A stretch of DNA of 64,000 bases from Okapia johnstoni (lineage: Eukaryota; Chordata; Mammalia; Artiodactyla; Giraffidae). Under the pieces are notes generated by a model. That model searched no databases, had not been told where the DNA came from, and saw only the letters and a list, made by a program, of their open reading frames with translations. Location of the stretch: the NCBI GenBank assembly GCA_024291935.2, contig CM044311.1, forward strand, positions 17,817,001 through 17,881,000, in the 5' to 3' direction. The position numbers and the translations under genes are program-made. Shown here piece after piece: positions 51,601-62,882 of this stretch. Position 1 is the first letter of the stretch. Each line of letters opens with the position of its first letter.

Positions 51601-53577
51601 AAATGTTAATATAGGGCACTTCGAAGTTCTCTTTGGAGGTATGACAGGGATGTTAAAGTAAAAAGAAAGAACATGGCTCATATCATATTAATAAAATGGA
51701 ATGTTGATGCATTTCTGCCTTTTTTTTTTAACTAGTCACAATCAACTGGTTTCTGTTAATGGTTGCATTCCATTTAGCTGATGTTCGATAATTATTTTCT
51801 GAAATATCTTCAGGCACTTAAAACAGAAACAAATTCTACGTTCTGAAGGCAATAATAGCTCATTTTTCAAAACCAGATGAGAAGTTTGTCTCATCTTTCT
51901 TCAGGTTTCATTTTTTTCATTGAAGCTGATAATATAGAGGAAGAAACATTGAGATGCATTTCATACTTTCTTAATTACATTGGTCTTCAGGTCAGGGGAA
52001 ACCAATCAAGCACATGTGCTGATTAAAGCTCTAAGCCTGGTTATGCTCAAGTGGCTGACTTTTAAGATTAGTGAAGCAGACTCCTAGCTCACTTTCCTTT
52101 CTTTTTATTTAACTTAATTGGATGTGTGATTTTATATTATGCAAAAAAGAGTTTCAAAACAGCTTACTTTTTTTTAGCATAATATGGCTAAACCTTTCTG
52201 TTTCACTTTTCAGGTTATTAAGACAATCTTTAAATGATGTTTCAAATTATTTCAGATTCTTGCTAAGCACAAAGTATGCTAATTACTGGAGTTCTATAGA
52301 TTCTAGTTTAATTTTGGGTCATCCCAACCTTCTAGGTTCTGAAGACTCCTCTGTATAACACATTCAACAGAGAAAGTTTAGAAATACTTAGCAAATAAAC
52401 CAGAACAAATTTGAAAGTGTTTTCAAATTTTACGTTGTCTTCATGTAATATATGCTTGACAATATTATAGAAAAGTGTTCTCTTGCCTAAAATTCTCTTT
52501 GCATGTAAATTTGGTATCTATATAAGTAACATTAGTCCTTTTTAGTTCTAGAGTCAGGAAAGGGAATGCGTTTTTTAAAAGATAATATTTATTACCAAGT
52601 TTCTTCCTCATTATGGTATGATTTAGATATTTCAAAAGGATACCTTTATTGATATTTTGGTTCTAATTGCTACAAGAAGTGAAAACATTATTTTGAACTT
52701 TACCATGATATGGTTTATGTCCAAGCTATCAAATTCATTTTCCTACTGAGTCACATGTTTCTCTGCTCCATTTGCAACACAAAGTGAAGTTTCCCCACTG
52801 CCTCATCAGTTTCAGTTATCAGTCAAATATGTTTATGAGAGCTAAACAAAGAAATATAATTATGATCCTGATACGAGCGTCACTGGGCTTTTTTCCCCTA
52901 AGAGAACACACGCCCAGCTTTACCATCGATGCTTTAAATATGAAGTTCTTACAATTTCAGGTTGAATGATTCCTCCATACTTCATTTTGTTTTTGCGGTA
53001 GTTTTTAAACTGCTTGAACCTGTTTTCATTGGTGCCACTTTTAACATGTAGAAATAACAGAATTCTCAGTGTCCTATTTTAAGCTGAGGGGGAAAAAACT
53101 ATATCTCTTAGAGATATAAGCAGAAATAGGCTTAAGGATTGGGTAACCTTACACTCATCCAGGTAATCCGCTAACAAAACACTGTTCAGAGCTTGTGTAC
53201 TTAGAATAGTCTTTACTTGAGCCATCCTGTGACTTAGGGGGATAACATTCCATCATCCTCTGATTGCCCAACTGTGACAGTAAGAATGTTCCTATGATAT
53301 TTGTTGGCAAACAGGAGTGTTGAAATAGCAAACAATGAGATCAACAACAGTGTAAGATAGCCAAGCTTCCTGGGCATTTGTGTCTTACAAACTGAAGTCC
53401 AGAACAGAAGTGCCACAGTTGTTAGGTCATTAATTTCTGAGGGTGATTTCTGGATGGAATCTGCTAGGGGCTTAAAATGCCCTACCCTGAGAACATCAGG
53501 TTGAAGAAAAGTTTAAAATGGAGGTCTGTGACCTCGTGAGGATGATGATGGACTTAGACTCCTCTGCTACAGTTATT
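48650..53577. other. 4.9 kb block without ruminant-specific insertions
   Basis: AT-rich DNA in which I recognise no Bov SINE, BovB, CHR or L1. A diverged antisense MIR lies at 51000-51240. CAACCTGTAAGGC is duplicated in tandem at 49896-49921. Inverted arms ATATTATGC (52134-52142) and GCATAATAT (about 52177-52185) flank A and T runs. No open frame looks coding. Confidence 0.45.
51000..51240 (-). mobile_element. MIR SINE, diverged
   Basis: Antisense MIR order: CATGACTTATTTCAGTCAAC, a degraded middle, then AAGTCACTCAGGGTCAAAGA. Recognised by order rather than identity. Confidence 0.45.
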
Positions 53578-53786
53578 GCTACAGTGTGCGTGTTTAGTCG
53601 TGTCTGACTCTTGTGACCCCATGGACCATGGCCCTCCAGGCTCCTCTGCCTATGGGATTTTTCAGGCAAGAATACTGGAGTGGGTTACCATTTCCTTCTC
53701 CAAGGGATCTTCCCGACCCAGGGATCGAACCCGGGTCTCCCGCATTGCAGGCAGACGCTTTACTGTCTGAGCCACCAAGGAATCTG
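53578..53786 (-). mobile_element. Bov-tA SINE with intact B-box
   Basis: Full antisense copy. Its head holds, on the minus strand, the RNA polymerase III B-box GGTTCGATCCC without mismatch (in GATCGAACCCGGG). It is the best preserved head in the window. A CG/CA repeat follows within 30 bases. Confidence 0.93.
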
Positions 53787-53806
53787 ACCTGTTCCTAAAC
53801 ATATTG

Positions 53807-53812
53807 TATGCG

Positions 53813-53868
<56 letters not shown>
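53807..53868. repeat. (CG)5(CA)24 compound microsatellite
   Basis: TATG, then five CG, then about 24 CA units. Strict purine-pyrimidine alternation over 60 bases favours Z-DNA under supercoiling. Confidence 0.9.
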
Positions 53869-53870
<2 letters not shown>

Positions 53871-54599
53871 TATCTGTGTCTTCCTACAACCTATTCTTCA
53901 AAGGTCAGTGACGAGTCCACAGTCCCTATATCTAGGTTTCTCGGTAGTTTTCTATTCTACTAAATTGGGAAATTCTCATTAGATTTTTGAAGTGGTATCT
54001 ATGTAGGTGAGGTTCTATTTTCCTGGTTTCTTTGAGCATTTTTTTCCACAGAAATTTGGGGGAACTGAGAATTCTTTTCTTGATATTTCTTGTTGGAAAT
54101 GAGGTCATCCAATCAAAGGTAACAGGACTTCTGGGAACTGTTTTGAGAAGTCTATTTAATTACAACAAATATGATTACTTATGATTTTATACAACTGGTA
54201 ATTTTATTTCAAACAGAAAAAAGAAGCAAAACAGGAGGGAAGAATCCTTGACACTGGATTTACAGTTTCAAAGCTGCTAGTTTTTTTCTAGTGACCACAA
54301 AAATACTTTTCATAGTTAACAATTCACTTATTTTTTTAAATGTAGCAAAAAGCAGAATATAGCACATCAGAGAATAGGATAGGAGTTAAAAACAAAGAAG
54401 AAAAATCTTAAAATGTAAAGGGATTTTCATATGCTGTTTACTCTGTCAATGGAGCAAACACCCTAACACATTTTAATAGATTTTAATAGGTAACAAACAG
54501 TTTTATAATATTTTTTTTAACTTCTTGGAATTCCTATTGTTTATGAACTATATATCTAAAAGGCTCTTAATCTTTTTGCAGAATCCCTCCAATCTATTT
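53869..54599. other. AT-rich non-repetitive stretch
   Basis: No recognised gene. ATTTTAATAG is repeated in tandem near 54472-54490. Confidence 0.35.
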
Positions 54600-54780
54600 T
54601 ATTTCACTTTATTTACAAGTGCACTACTTAAATAAAATCTAATATTTTATTTTCAATTAATTTTAATACAATTTTAAAGGTTACACTCCATTTACAGCTA
54701 TTAAAAATAATGACTACATTCCTTGTGTTGTACAATACATCATTGTAGCCTATGTACACCTGTAGCTCGCACTATTTTAA
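54600..54780 (-). mobile_element. L1 3'-UTR fragment, old
   Basis: Antisense L1: AAAGGTTACACTCCATTTAC, GACTACATTCCTTGTGTTGT, ACAATACATCATTGTAGCCT. More diverged than the other L1 tails here. Confidence 0.65.
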
Positions 54781-55020
54781 ATTGATAGGAATCTTAGAAG
54801 AGACTCATGAGGATAAAGGATGAAAATGTAGCTTCTTTGGTGGAATAAGCAATAGGATCTTCCTAGCTATAATTTTTGTTGATACTTAGAATGCTGAGCA
54901 TTTATTATAATTTACATGGAATTACTCAATTCAATGTTATGTTGGAATCTTTATAAGACATTACTTGTTAGGTATGCTTTCATCATAATTGGGGAAAATG
55001 CTTGTAATTTTAATTGGCTA

Positions 55021-55125
55021 TTCCTATACTGGGAGGAAGAAAGAGAGAGAGAAGAGGAATGAAAGAAGGAAGGGAGAAATGGAGGGAGGAACAGAGGATG
55101 AGAGAGAAGGAAAATCGAAAGACGT
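55021..55125 (+). repeat. GA-rich low-complexity tract
   Basis: Purine-rich run of GAAAG, GGAGG and GAGA units. Confidence 0.8.
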
Positions 55126-55149
55126 ATAGTTAACCCTTTCCAGGCAAGG

Positions 55150-55285
55150 GTTTTATATATTTTATCTTAATTAATCACTGGAGCAACCCTATGAGATGGT
55201 CTCATCTTCTTTTTTCAGATGGAAAAATTGAGGAACAGCAAGTTTCAATAATTTTTCTAGCTAGTAAGTGACATTAGATCCATTT
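55150..55285 (-). mobile_element. MIR SINE
   Basis: Antisense MIR: ATATTTTATCTTAATTAATC, GCAACCCTATGAGATGG, TTTTTTCAGATGGAAAAATT, then AGCTAGTAAGTGACATTAGA. Confidence 0.75.
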
Positions 55286-55902
55286 TACTTTATTAAAGAA
55301 TGTGCAATGCTCATCTTGTGTTTATCACTGACATAGGTAAACATGGCTTACTTAATATTGACTAAAGGGAATATTAGTATTAACTAAACCTTGATAAACT
55401 GAACCCCTCTCCTCTTCTCATTATTGTTTCAAAGAGAATAAAGTCTTTGGTGACATAAACATATATTGTATTTCAGGAAAAAAATGTGATTATGGAGAAA
55501 TGGATCCAAAAATTGATAAAATTGACAAACTGATGATATTAGCTATCAATACTGCTGTAGTTTAATATTTGTCCCTTTATTTAACTTAAAGACATTTAAA
55601 GAAATTTAACTTAACATAAAACATCAGTCTCCAAAAACAAATGACACCAAGAGAAATAATTTTACACTTATTCCCTTAAGATTTTCAATATTATTTCTCT
55701 TCACTGCATCAACATTTATGAAGAGGACTTATGTCAGCCCACAGAACCTGAGAATGAAGACCTTTTTAATTGCTAAGTCAGCACCACACTCTGGGATTTC
55801 AAATGAAGCTGAATGAGTGAAAGTCAGTACATAAGTCTACACAAAAGACTTACAGCCTATGATTTTCACATACTTAAAAATACTGAAGAAAAGTTATAAA
55901 TT
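55286..55902. other. AT-rich non-repetitive stretch
   Basis: No recognised feature. Confidence 0.35.
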
Positions 55903-55957
55903 CCTGTAGTCTATTTGGACTGTTACAGCAAAGTACTACCAGTTGTGTGGCTTATGT

Positions 55958-56121
55958 TGTTGCTGTTCAGTTGCTCAGTCATGTCCAACTCATTGTGACC
56001 CCACGGACTGCAGCACACCAGGCTTCCATGTCCAACATTATCTCCCAGTGTTTGCTCAAACTTGTGTCCATTGAGCTGGTGATGTTATCCAACCATCTCC
56101 TCTGTCACCCCCTTTTCCTCC
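55958..56121 (-). mobile_element. BovB 3' end, first piece
   Basis: Antisense tail GTTGTTGCTGTTCAGTTGC and the next 150 bases, stopping at CCTTTTCCTCCTGT where Bov-tA enters. Confidence 0.88.
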
Positions 56122-56345
56122 TGTGCTGTGATAAGTCGCTTTCAGTCATATCCGACTCTTTGCGACATCACATACTGTAGCTTGCCAGGCTCCCCTATCC
56201 ATGGGTTTCTCCAGGCAAGAATATTGGAGTGAGTTGTCATGCCCTTCTCCAGGGGATCTTCTCAACCCAGGGATTGAACCCTGGTCTCTTACATCTCCTG
56301 CATTGACAGGCAGGTTCTTTACCACTAGCACCACCTGGGAACTCT
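56122..56345 (-). mobile_element. Bov-tA SINE nested in BovB
   Basis: Full antisense copy with head end CTAGCACCACCTGGGAACTC. It is the youngest layer of this nest. Confidence 0.92.
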
Positions 56346-56512
56346 CAATCTCCCCCAGCCTCATGTTTTTTTCCAATGAATCAGCTCTTTGCATCCGGTG
56401 GTCAAAGTATTGGAGTTTCAGCATCAGTCCTTCCAATGAACACTCAGGGTTGATTTCCTTTAGGATTGATTGGTTTAATCTCACTGAGGTCAAAAGGATT
56501 CTCAAGAGTCTT
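56346..56512 (-). mobile_element. BovB 3' end, second piece
   Basis: Continues the BovB order (CAGCCTCATGTTTTTTTCCA, TCAAAGTATTGGAGTTTCAG) to its 5' truncation at GATTCTCAAGAGTCT. The MLT1 resumes after TTATACAAC. CTTAT before and after fits a short target-site duplication. Confidence 0.88.
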
Positions 56513-56867
56513 ATACAACAGAAGTTTATTTCTCATAGTTCTGGAAGCTGGAAATCAAACATCAGTGTGCCAACATGAGTGCATCCAGTTGCAGACTGCA
56601 GTCGTCTCACTGTGTCCTTATATGGCAGAAGGGTAAAGGAGCTCTCTGCGGTCCCTTTTATAAAGATATTAATCTCATTCATGAGGATTCCATCCCATGA
56701 CTTAATACTTCCTCAAGGCCCCACTTCCTAATATCATCACATTGAGGGTCTGGATTTCAACACAGATTTTGAGAGAATATAACCTTTCAGTCTGTAACAG
56801 ATGGATACCAGAAAACTGACACTCAAGTAGAATACAATGTGCCCTGGCACATAGAATAGTGTGAGTT

Positions 56868-57190
56868 CTGATATCCCAACTGCCTAAGTTCCAAGTTCAG
56901 CTCTGCCACTTACTAACAATGTGACCTTAGGCCTTTTCATACTGAAAAGAGGAGAAGGGGACGACAGAGGATGAGATGGTTGGATGGCATCATCGACTCA
57001 ATGGACATGAATTAGAGCAAGCTCTGGGAGTTGGTGATGGACAGGGAAGCCCGGTGTGCTGCAGTCCATAGGGTTGCAAAGGGTCAGACTTGACTGAGCG
57101 ACTGAACTGAACTGAACTGAACTGACCTTAGGCCACTATCTAATTTCTTCATGCTTAGTTTCCTCGTCTCTGGAGTCTGACCATGTTTGT
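56868..57190 (+). mobile_element. MIR SINE split by a BovB end
   Basis: Sense MIR: AAGTTCAGCTCTGCCACTTA and TAACAATGTGACCTTAGGCC. After the BovB insert it resumes with CTTCATGCTTAGTTTCCTCG. Confidence 0.75.
56934..57123 (+). mobile_element. BovB 3' terminus (190 bases)
   Basis: Sense last 190 bases with (CTGAA)n tail GACTGAACTGAACTGAACTG. A perfect 11-bp target-site duplication GACCTTAGGCC lies at 56923-56933 and 57124-57134. Confidence 0.93.
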
Positions 57191-57384
57191 TGGTATTATC
57201 TTCCCATTGTTACTGACTTCTCTCTCTTGACCAAGAGCATAACCTCCAAGATATATTCTATATAGATGAGGGGGCTCTTAGTAACCTAGGGCAAATCTCA
57301 AAAGGGTGTAGCTGCGAGCTGTTAGTAGCCAACATGAACAAATGGAATATGGGTGCACTGGCTCCTTTATAATTTCATGCACTT

Positions 57385-57558
57385 TTTTCTAAATATTTTT
57401 TAAATATTTTTTTATCTGGCTGTGCTGGGTCTTAGTTGTGGCATGAGCGATCTTTAGTTGTCGCATGTAGGATTTAGTTCTCAGACCAAGAATTGAACCT
57501 GGGCCTCTACATTGGGAGTGAAGCATGTTAGCCGCTGAGTCAACAGGGAAGTCCATAC
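57385..57558 (-). mobile_element. CHR-type SINE
   Basis: Antisense short CHR type: TATCTGGCTGTGCTGGGTCT, CTTTAGTTGTCGCATGTAGG, GACCAAGAATTGAACCTGGG and GAGTCAACAGGGAAGTCC. Confidence 0.75.
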
Positions 57559-57864
57559 TGAATGAATCCCCTAAACAAAACTTATCTGTTACAGTGCTAT
57601 CTTAAATTAGCCTTGGAAGCTTTGGCCTTAGAATTTACAGATGGGAGAAATATATTAGATAAGGGCACCTGCTGACATCAGTGAACCCCTTAAAGTTTGG
57701 AATCTTATAAATGGGTGAAAAAATCCACCAAATTTTAAGTAAGTTTTAAATATGAAAATTTACATTAAACACCTAAAATTAAAGGTGGATTTCTTATAGT
57801 TTAGAAAACCAACCCAAACTCTCACTTTTGAAGGAATAGCCTTTAGAGATAATTACTTGCTTCT
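57559..57864. other. AT-rich non-repetitive stretch
   Basis: No recognised feature. Confidence 0.35.
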
Positions 57865-57876
57865 AAGGTTTTTCCT

Positions 57877-58024
57877 GGGTCAGGAAGATCCCCTGGAGAA
57901 GGAAATGGCAACCCACTCTGGTATTCTTGCCTGGAGAATCCCATGGACAGAGAAGCCTGGCGAGCTACAGTCTATGGGGTCACAAGAGTTGGACACAACT
58001 GAGCGACTAAGCACACACACACAC
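57877..58024 (+). mobile_element. Bov-tA SINE, head missing
   Basis: 5'-truncated sense copy from GGGTCAGGAAGATCCCC to GACTAAGCACACACACAC. A perfect 12-bp target-site duplication AAGGTTTTTCCT lies at 57865-57876 and 58025-58036. Confidence 0.94.
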
Positions 58025-58036
58025 AAGGTTTTTCCT

Positions 58037-58379
58037 ATTATTTCTGTTGGATTTCACCACTGGCTTGTTACCCACCCTTCTACATCTGGACTAGTTTCAA
58101 GTCAGACTGAAGACTCAATTCTACCCTTTGTCCCATGATTTTGGTAAGACCATTCAGACTAATGAAAGTTCTGCTGTTCTACCATGAGGTACTCTTGCTG
58201 CTCATCTGATAGCTCCCATTCTCCACCTAAGGAAACTTCTTCATTGCAATAAAAATAGCAATAATTTTTACATGGTAGTAATTATCAACAGTGTACTTTT
58301 GCATAAAAACTTTCTACAAGCATTGCTGGTGGTGTTTTTTCAGTCCCATAATATAAAATTTGGAATGGATCTGCACATT
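58037..58379. other. Non-repetitive stretch
   Basis: No recognised feature. Confidence 0.3.
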
Positions 58380-58540
58380 ATCCAACCACTCTCCCGTTGA
58401 CAAATAAGAACATTAAGGTTTATAGAAATGTAATGAGTTTTCCAAATTATTAATGCTACTTAAGGGTAGAATGGGAACCAAACATGAGCTCTCCTGTGAA
58501 GTAGTTTATTAGTCTTTCCACTGCACCACATCTCTTTATA
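58380..58540 (-). mobile_element. MIR SINE
   Basis: Antisense MIR: CCCGTTGACAAATAAGAACA, AATGAGTTTTCCAAATTATT, GTAGAATGGGAACCAAACAT, CTTTCCACTGCACCAC. Confidence 0.65.
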
Positions 58541-59180
58541 ATTCTTTTTATTATAGACAAAATTTGAAATGATCTACTATCTATTTCCCTATCTATCATT
58601 TATCTGTCTGATTTATTTACACGCTGGTTTGCTTCAGAAAGGGTTCAAATTGGCTTGCCACAAAAGACACAACATAAAAAGATTTGAGACATATATGAAG
58701 TGGAAGAAACATTAATTTGGAAAAAATAAGCTAAAGTCATGATTCAAGGTAATGGACAAAATACAAGTTGTGAGACTTTTTCACTGATGGAAGGTAAGAT
58801 GTTCATTAGGATCTGAGATTTCTAGTCTGCAAAGAAAGAAACATAGATCACATAATCCCATCAGTGCAGCTGGAGTATTGGTCCCAATGGATCACAGTGA
58901 CCACAAAATAAGAATAAGCCAGGTGCTTAAGAGAATAGTCAACACTTTCTGACACAATTGCTAAACTGTTTTCTTGAGGAAAATGGTACCTGTACAAAGA
59001 AATAAATTGCAAGTAAAATCATCTTGGTGCCATTGTTCTTTTCTGACCATGAATTCTGGCAGAATCTAAAAGAAAACTAAGTAGGACAATTTTTTCATTA
59101 TAGCTTTGCAAAATTATAAACAGATATTTTGTAATATTCTAACTTAAAATGCAAATATAATTAAACTCCACCTTACTATG
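58541..59180. other. AT-rich non-repetitive stretch
   Basis: No recognised feature. Confidence 0.35.
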
Positions 59181-59797
59181 ACTTGTTGTTGTCCAGTAGC
59201 TAAGTCGTGTCCAGCTCTTGTGACTTCATGGACTGCTGCACGCCAGGTTCCCCTGTCCTCCACCATCTCCCAGAGTTTGCTCAAATTCATGTCCATTGAG
59301 TTGGTGACGCTATCTAACCATCTCAGCCTCTGCAACCCCCTCTCCTTTTTGCCTTCAATCTTTCCCAGCATCAGGTTTTTTTCAAATGAGTTGACTTTTT
59401 GTATCAGGTGGTGAAACACTAGAGCTTCAGTGTCATCATCAGTCCTTCCAATAAATATTCAAGGTTGATTTCCTTTAGGATTGATTGGTTTGACCTCCTT
59501 GCCGTCCAAGAGTCTTCTCCAGTACAATTCAAAAAATCAGTTCTTTGATTCACAGCCTTCTTTCTGGTTCAACTCTCACATCCATACATGACAACTCGAA
59601 AAACCATAGGTTTGACTATATGGAGCTTTTTTGGCAAAGTGATGTCTCTGCTTTTTAATATGCTGTCTAGGTTTGTCATAGCTTTTCTTCCAAGGAGCAA
59701 GTGTAGTTTAGTTTCATAGCTTCAGTCACCATCATAGTGATTTTGCAGCTCAAGAAAATAAAATCTGTCACTGCCTCCACTTACTCTGTCTATACCA
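59181..59797 (-). mobile_element. BovB LINE 3' end, 5' truncated
   Basis: Antisense copy from the TTGTTGTTGTCCAGTAGC tail to the KITADG region, ending near CCTCCACTTACTCTGTCTA. More diverged than the copies at 25318 or 46543. Confidence 0.9.
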
Positions 59798-60387
59798 ATA
59801 TATTTAAGAATAGTTTAGTGTAAAGTCACAATAGGTAGTAAAGTTTCTGCCCCATAATATCATTTGCCTACTAAAGATTGAAACTCTGCCATTTTACTAT
59901 GAGAAGTCAGAAGTATTGGGGATATTCTTAAGGAGTAAGGAACATCAACAGTCCCAAAGATCACAGGTTAAGTCTGTAGTCACAGAGAATAGTCATCTAA
60001 AGATTATACATTTTAGAAATAAGCCCAAATTATTCATAAAATTCTGCCTAGTTTCTTAACCATTCTTTTAATATAATTATACCTCCAAAAATCACTGAGA
60101 AATTTATAGAAAAAGAAATATAGTTTCTCTTACAACCTTAGTTGTTTAAATGTCATGTCCAATTCCTCTTTACTGCATATCAGACACTTATAGTGAGAGA
60201 TAGGCAATCTGTCAAATATTCTTTACCACTTCCCCACCTTAGAAAATGATCAGTAACCATAGTCCTCTGTTTCCTTGAGAAATCAGAATTATCCTTACTC
60301 CACCTATCAAGTTGTCCTCTTTGCTCCCTGCAGCTTTGGGGACTACTGCTTAAGCTGCTCTGAAATTACCCCCCTTAAAATATTGCT
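59798..60387. other. AT-rich non-repetitive stretch
   Basis: No recognised feature. Confidence 0.35.
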
Positions 60388-60612
60388 TCCCAGGGTAGGA
60401 GGAGCACTAGTGGTAAAGAATCTGCCTGCCAATGCAGGAGACTTAAAAGATGAGAGTTTGATCCCTGGGTCGAGAAAATCCCCTGAAGAAGGGCATGGCA
60501 ATCCACTCCAGTATTCTTGCCTGGAGAATCTCATGAACAGAGAAGCCTGGCGGGCTATAGTCCACAAGGTCGCACAGAGTTGGACACGACTGAAGCGACT
60601 TCCAATGCATGC
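60388..60612 (+). mobile_element. Bov-tA SINE
   Basis: Sense copy from TGCTTCCCAGGGTAGGAGG to GACTGAAGCGACTTCC, with a small insertion in the head. Confidence 0.9.
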
Positions 60613-61004
60613 ATTATTTAGAATAGTATAGAACTTAAAAAGTAGTTCTTCTTTTAAGAATTTAAAATACTTTTTATTTACTAACCTCTCGGTGATGGTC
60701 TTGATATAGCTTCCCTTCTTCAAAAATTTCCTCTTTTTGGCATCCTTTTTGAATTATTTTTTTTTTCTTTCTATCTAGCACTTTATTATTCTTACTAATG
60801 AAATAGAAAGAAGAGAGGTGATCCTTATACTATTTCACCTAGCGCTAAAAGAGATTATCCCATCTGTTCTCCTAACACTAGTAACTGGAAAATATTTTGG
60901 TCAAGATCTCAAACAACACAGTACATATCTGCATGTTACTAAAAGAGTTTCCATACTAACTACTGGAACTCAGATAAACTATAATTCTTTTTGCCTATCT
61001 TCTG

Positions 61005-61007
<3 letters not shown>
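60613..61007. other. AT-rich non-repetitive stretch
   Basis: No recognised feature. Confidence 0.3.

Positions 61008-61057
<50 letters not shown>
61008..61057. repeat. (CA)25 microsatellite
   Basis: Uninterrupted CA units to a final CG. Confidence 0.95.
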
Positions 61058-61062
<5 letters not shown>

Positions 61063-62089
61063 TCTTATCTACTATTTTTAAAAACCCAGAAAATCATTAC
61101 AAATGCATATGGCAAACTGCCTATTTTAAACACTTATCCTACCGTGATTGCAGAAGCCAGGAAGCATTCCCAGAAATGGAAACATGAAGTCAGTCTGTCA
61201 TCTGAATCTTTTTCAATGAATCTCTGCTAATCAGGAAAAATGTGAACAATGTCAGCCTGGCTCCTTTCTGCAATCATTAAGTATTCAAAAAGTCATGAAC
61301 CAAGTATCTAAAGTCACGGTAACATTTGTGCTTTGTTGGTTTGTTTGTTTGTTTGTTTTTATCATAGGACCCTTGGATTGTAATACTACAATTCTACATT
61401 TTTCCTGGTAAAAAGATACCACATTGAAGTTGAGCAATTGAAGAGAGACTAATAAATGAGTGATTATTGTGCCTTAACCTGAGGCTAGCAACAAAGAGCT
61501 GTTATCCCTAGGTCAGAAGGAAGCAGAGACTCGAACCTAGAACTTAAAAAGGCCATGGTCTGGAGAAGGACTGCTGAGAGCAATTTTGGGCTCCAGTAGA
61601 GGGAAGAAGCCAAAACTCAAGAAGGAAGTCTGAGAAATACATCGCCTAATCTCACTTTTGCAGCTGATTCTCATTGCTTGAACATAATCTGAATTCAGAG
61701 GACAGGGCTTCTCTGGTCTAGAATCAGCATCTGGGGGCATAGAGTAGGATGAAAAGAGGGTAGAAAGGGTAGAAAGTGGTGCTAGGGAGAATAAATGGCA
61801 ACTATTCAGCACAGTCCCTACCCTTGACCATGGTGCTCATATGAGGCAACACAGCAGGCACCATAAGACACATTCTCCAGGCCAAAGCAGAAAATTTTGA
61901 GCTCTAAAATGACATTCCAGAAATACAAGGCTGGGAGTAGTGTCTTTGGGATTCAACTTGCAAAATCTATCATGATGCCTTTATATCAGTTTCCAAAGTG
62001 ATCTGTCTTTGCAGCTCCCATATGGCCACATATAGTCACATGAATAGTAAATTCTCACTGAACTTTCATGCAGTCACCAAATAGCTTTC
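61058..62089. other. Non-repetitive stretch
   Basis: No recognised repeat apart from a (TTTG)n tract at 61332-61360. A 91-codon minus frame at 61537-61812 has no domain. Confidence 0.35.
61332..61360. repeat. (TTTG)n tract
   Basis: About six TTTG units with one TTGG variant. Confidence 0.85.
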
Positions 62090-62420
62090 TTCTCATGTTC
62101 CCTCCCATTGCTGCTCGCCTCTCACCTTGCGTGAGTTTCTGTCGGCAACGTTTCAAAATTCCAAAACACAATCATGTATCCGCCTGCAGTGGTATGCCAA
62201 ACTTGACCAAATAATACAGAGTGCTGTACTTTAACAGTTGTGATCAGGCAGCGCGATTGCCATTATATCCAAGAGAAGTGAGGTCGGCAGCAAATCACCT
62301 CTGTCAAATGAATTCATTTAGAAAAGCCTTGTGGAATAGTTTGCAGTTTTATTCTGGCACTGTCTGGGAGCTAAAATGATATAGATGGAAATGTTCAGGA
62401 GAATTTCAGTAGCTTTCCTT
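62090..62420. other. CpG-rich unique patch, candidate conserved non-coding element
   Basis: Eight CpG fall between 62101 and 62290 in unique sequence, while the flanks have almost none outside repeats. There is no repeat signature, no coding frame and no splice-delimited exon. Low CpG decay without coding potential is compatible with a regulatory element or an unmethylated patch. Inference only. Confidence 0.3.
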
Positions 62421-62669
62421 CTCAATTTGTCTGTGGGGAAAAAAAGGTAGTATTGCCAGTTTCAGGAGGATATAGATGCAAAAACATCTTTTTCTGTTAC
62501 ACAAAGATGAATTACCTACAACGATTGCTGTTTGAAAACTGTGACCTCAAATATTAAGCATCCACATGGCACTTTAGAAGGCAGGTAAGTCCTGGGAAAT
62601 GCACATGCTTCACCCTTCTGCAGAATATATTGCATCCAAGAAAAGAGTATATTTTTCTCTAAAATTTTA

Positions 62670-62882
62670 GTGCCTGCATGCTAAGTCACCTCAGTCATGT
62701 ACTACTCTTTGTGACCCTATGCACCGTAGCCTGCCAGGCTCCTCTTTCCATGGGATTCTCCAGGCAGGAATACTGGAGTGGGTTGCCATGCCCTCCTCCA
62801 GGGGATCCTCCCAACCCAGGGATCGTACCCGCGACTCTTGCATTGCATGTAATTCTTTACCACTGAGCCATCAAGAAAGCCC
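62670..62882 (-). mobile_element. Bov-tA SINE
   Basis: Full antisense copy; the head has a deletion before ATTCTTTACCACTGAGCC. Confidence 0.92.

Larger units (their letters stand above)
55903..56812 (-). mobile_element. MLT1-like LTR split by a BovB that holds a Bov-tA
   Basis: The MLT1 pieces are 55903-55957 (GTAGTCTATTTGGACTGTTA to GTGTGGCTTA) and 56518-56812 (ACAACAGAAGTTTATTTCTC to TTTCAGTCTGTAACA). They join in frame with the family order. BovB fills the gap and itself contains a Bov-tA, giving three datable layers. Confidence 0.75.

Noticed and set aside
53700..53760. tRNA gene in the SINE head
   Set aside because: The B-box is intact but the acceptor stem and anticodon arm cannot be folded as a tRNA, and the sequence continues into the BovA part. 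It is a SINE head.
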